Assembly (NCBI RefSeq): GCF_000300975.2
Contig: NZ_AEEC02000017.1
Span: 1 to 64,000, forward strand
Origin: Herbaspirillum frisingense GSF30
Lineage (GTDB): Bacteria > Pseudomonadota > Gammaproteobacteria > Burkholderiales > Burkholderiaceae_D
Length of the DNA: 64,000 nt
Direction of reading: 5' to 3'
Numbering within the stretch: position 1 is the stretch's first letter; each line of letters opens with the position of its first letter. Of this stretch, positions 62,323-64,000 are shown piece by piece. The position numbers and the translations under genes are program-made. Below the pieces are notes generated by a model. The model saw nothing but the letters and a program-made list of their open reading frames with translations, was not told the DNA's origin and searched no databases.

Positions 62323-64000
62323 TCAGGCCGCCGCCTCCAGCGCGGCCTTGCCACCGTTGGCAAAGGCGGCCAGCAGGCTGGCCTGCCGCACCCGCATGGC
62401 TTCCACCGCCTTGAGCTTGACATGACCGAAGCCACGCACCTGCTCCGGCAGCTGCGCCAGCTCGATGGCCAGTGCCAGATTATCGGCCGTCAGCTTCGGC
62501 AACAGGCCCATCACCAGCGCACGATACTCGGCGATCAGGGCGCGCTCCATCCGGCGTTCCTCGGTGCGGCCGAACACATCCAGCATGCCTCCGCGCAGGC
62601 CCTTCATGCGCGCCAGCAACTTGAAGGCCTGCATCATCCAGCCGCCGTAGCGGGCCTTCTGCAGATGCCCCTGCCCGTCCTTGCGGGCCAGGATGGGCGG
62701 CGCCAGGTTGAAACTGAGCGTGAAGTCGCCCTCGAACTGCTGCGCCAGTTCCTTCTGGAACTGGCCGTCGGTATAGAGCCGCGCCACCTCGTACTCGTCC
62801 TTGTAGGCCATCAGCCGGGACAGATTGCGGGCCACTGCCATGCTCAGTCTTTCGCTGCCCAGCGGCGCCTCGGCCGCACGCACGGCTTCCACCACCTCGG
62901 CATACTGGCCGGCGTAGCGGGCGTCCTGGTAGTCGGTGAGCAGGGCCACGCGACGCTTGATCAACTGGTCCAGCGACTGCGGCATCTGCAGCACCACCGG
63001 CTGCGCCGGCACGGCAATGCGCTCCACCTTCAGCAAGTCGACTGCGGCCCGGCGGCCCCAGCGGAAGGCAGTCTGGTTGGCCTGCACGGCCACGCCATTG
63101 AGTTCGATGGCGCGCAGCAGCGAGGCTTCGCTCAGCGGCAGTTCGCCGCGTTGCCAGGCATAGCCCAGCATGAACAGGTTGGTGGCGATGGAGTCGCCCA
63201 TGAGCGCCGTGGCCAGGCGGGTGGCATCGATGAAATCGGCCTGCTGGCCGACCGACTCGACGATCAGCGCCTTGACCTCCTCGAAGGGGAACTGCCAGTC
63301 CGGGTTGCGGGCGAACTGCCCCGGCGGTTGCTGGTGCAGGTTGACCACGGCACGCGTACGGCCCGGGCGCATCTTGGAGATGGCGTCGAAGGCACCGGCC
63401 GTCAGCATGTCGCACCCCAGCACCAGATCGGCTTCGCCAGTGGCGATACGCTGGGCGCGGATGGCATCGCGCCGCGCGGCAATACGCACGTGCGAGGTGA
63501 CCGAGCCGTTCTTTTGCGACATGCCCGTCATGTCCAGCACCGAGGCGCCCTTGCCTTCCAGGTGCGCGGCCATGCCCATCAGGGCGCCGATGGTGATCAC
63601 GCCGGTACCGCCAATGCCATTGATGAGGATGTTGAACGGCGTCTCGCAGGAAGGCAGGACCGGCTGCGGCAACTCGCCGAAATCGTCGGCCGCGTCCTTC
63701 TTCGTTACGCCGGTGCGTGACTTCCTGAGCTTGCCACCGGTGACCGTGACAAAGCTGGGGCAGAAGCCCTTCACGCAGGAGTAATCCTTGTTGCAGGACG
63801 ACTGGTCGATGGCGCGCTTGCGCCCCAGGTCGGTTTCCAGCGGCAGCAGCGAGGTGCAATTGGATTGCACGCCACAATCACCGCAGCCTTCGCAGACGGC
63901 GGAATTGATGAAGAGCCGTTCATTGGGATCGGGGTATTCGCCCTTCTTGCGGCGCCGACGTTTCTCTGCCGCGCAGGTCTGGTCATAGATGATCACGCTC
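62323..64000 (-). CDS. Indolepyruvate ferredoxin oxidoreductase, C-terminal part (5' end outside window)
   Basis: About 559 residues are visible; the frame runs off the right edge. It starts in a cluster region with ferredoxin-type cysteines (CEGCGDCGVQSNC, SCVKGFCPSF), then the gamma-subunit oxidoreductase domain (NILINGIGGTGVITIGALMGMAAHLEGKG, MTGMSQKNGSVTSHVRI) and a C-terminal domain found in the fused, ~1160-residue IorAB-like enzymes of proteobacteria. Such enzymes oxidise aryl- or branched-chain 2-oxoacids to acyl-CoA. 129 nt upstream of the acyl-CoA dehydrogenase gene on the same strand, so products could flow to it. Confidence 0.9.
   Translation of the reverse strand, partial: SVIIYDQTCAAEKRRRRKKGEYPDPNERLFINSAVCEGCGDCGVQSNCTSLLPLETDLGRKRAIDQSSCNKDYSCVKGFCPSFVTVTGGKLRKSRTGVTKKDAADDFGELPQPVLPSCETPFNILINGIGGTGVITIGALMGMAAHLEGKGASVLDMTGMSQKNGSVTSHVRIAARRDAIRAQRIATGEADLVLGCDMLTAGAFDAISKMRPGRTRAVVNLHQQPPGQFARNPDWQFPFEEVKALIVESVGQQADFIDATRLATALMGDSIATNLFMLGYAWQRGELPLSEASLLRAIELNGVAVQANQTAFRWGRRAAVDLLKVERIAVPAQPVVLQMPQSLDQLIKRRVALLTDYQDARYAGQYAEVVEAVRAAEAPLGSERLSMAVARNLSRLMAYKDEYEVARLYTDGQFQKELAQQFEGDFTLSFNLAPPILARKDGQGHLQKARYGGWMMQAFKLLARMKGLRGGMLDVFGRTEERRMERALIAEYRALVMGLLPKLTADNLALAIELAQLPEQVRGFGHVKLKAVEAMRVRQASLLAAFANGGKAALEAAA

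Overview
The window is GC-rich, densely coded chromosomal DNA of a betaproteobacterium. The gene set (Fnr/Anr-type regulation, NorR-Hmp, monomeric isocitrate dehydrogenase, EutBC with a solitary permease, TctDE-like two-component system, FolE2/ZigA) fits Oxalobacteraceae, most likely Herbaspirillum. That genus call is inference from gene content, not from a database match. I saw no rRNA, tRNA, CRISPR array, prophage or intact insertion sequence.

Layout. 1-1371: the 3' end of an RTX-type repeat protein. 1495-15148 (minus): a glycogen/trehalose cluster glgA-glgB-glgX-treZ-malQ-treY, with the last four genes coupled by stop/start overlaps. 15761-16693: a dodecin and a small orphan gene with a strong terminator. 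16769-20766: nitric-oxide defence, with norR divergent from hmp and a hemerythrin gene; three GT-N7-AC sites and a sigma-54 promoter lie between them. 20779-23501: a D-2-hydroxyacid dehydrogenase and an MHS-type transporter. 23515-24259: an mqsRA toxin-antitoxin pair with two operator palindromes. 24558-26871: monomeric icd with terminators, followed by three 130-bp tandem palindromic repeats.

27333-33651: an ethanolamine module (eat, exported HAD phosphatase, eutB, eutC) divergent from an AraC/EutR-like regulator, with a perfect FNR box between. 33719-36786: an exported alpha/beta hydrolase and an HMW1C-type N-glycosyltransferase without an adhesin partner in view. 36868-39632: a nitrate/sulfonate/taurine-type ABC importer. 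39705-39976: a MITE-like element. 40084-42164: a TctD/TctE-like two-component system. 42172-46781: a secreted small protein, a methyltransferase, a small helical protein, two pirins and a DoxX protein. 47065-50929: a LysR regulator, a GlxA-type AraC regulator (the two genes share a CTAG as stop codons), an MFS transporter and an isochorismatase-like hydrolase. 51194-54742: Fnr, then a PAP2 phosphatase / lipid kinase / metallophosphoesterase set. 54806-57418: a small acidic protein divergent from a probable zinc-limitation pair (COG0523 GTPase and FolE2) preceded by twin palindromes. 57508-60115: an M14-type deacylase, two GNAT acetyltransferases and an exported histidine phosphatase. 60232-64000: a branched-chain or fatty acyl-CoA catabolic set (enoyl-CoA hydratase, acyl-CoA dehydrogenase) and the C-terminal half of an indolepyruvate ferredoxin oxidoreductase running off the right edge.

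Most interesting: the exported phosphatase inside the ethanolamine operon under an FNR box; the orphan HMW1C glycosyltransferase; the GAFSGA variant of NorR with intact upstream sites; the twin GCAAC-N3-GTTGC operators before the ZigA-FolE2 pair; and the two repeat families of unknown role at 26931-27292 and 39705-39976.
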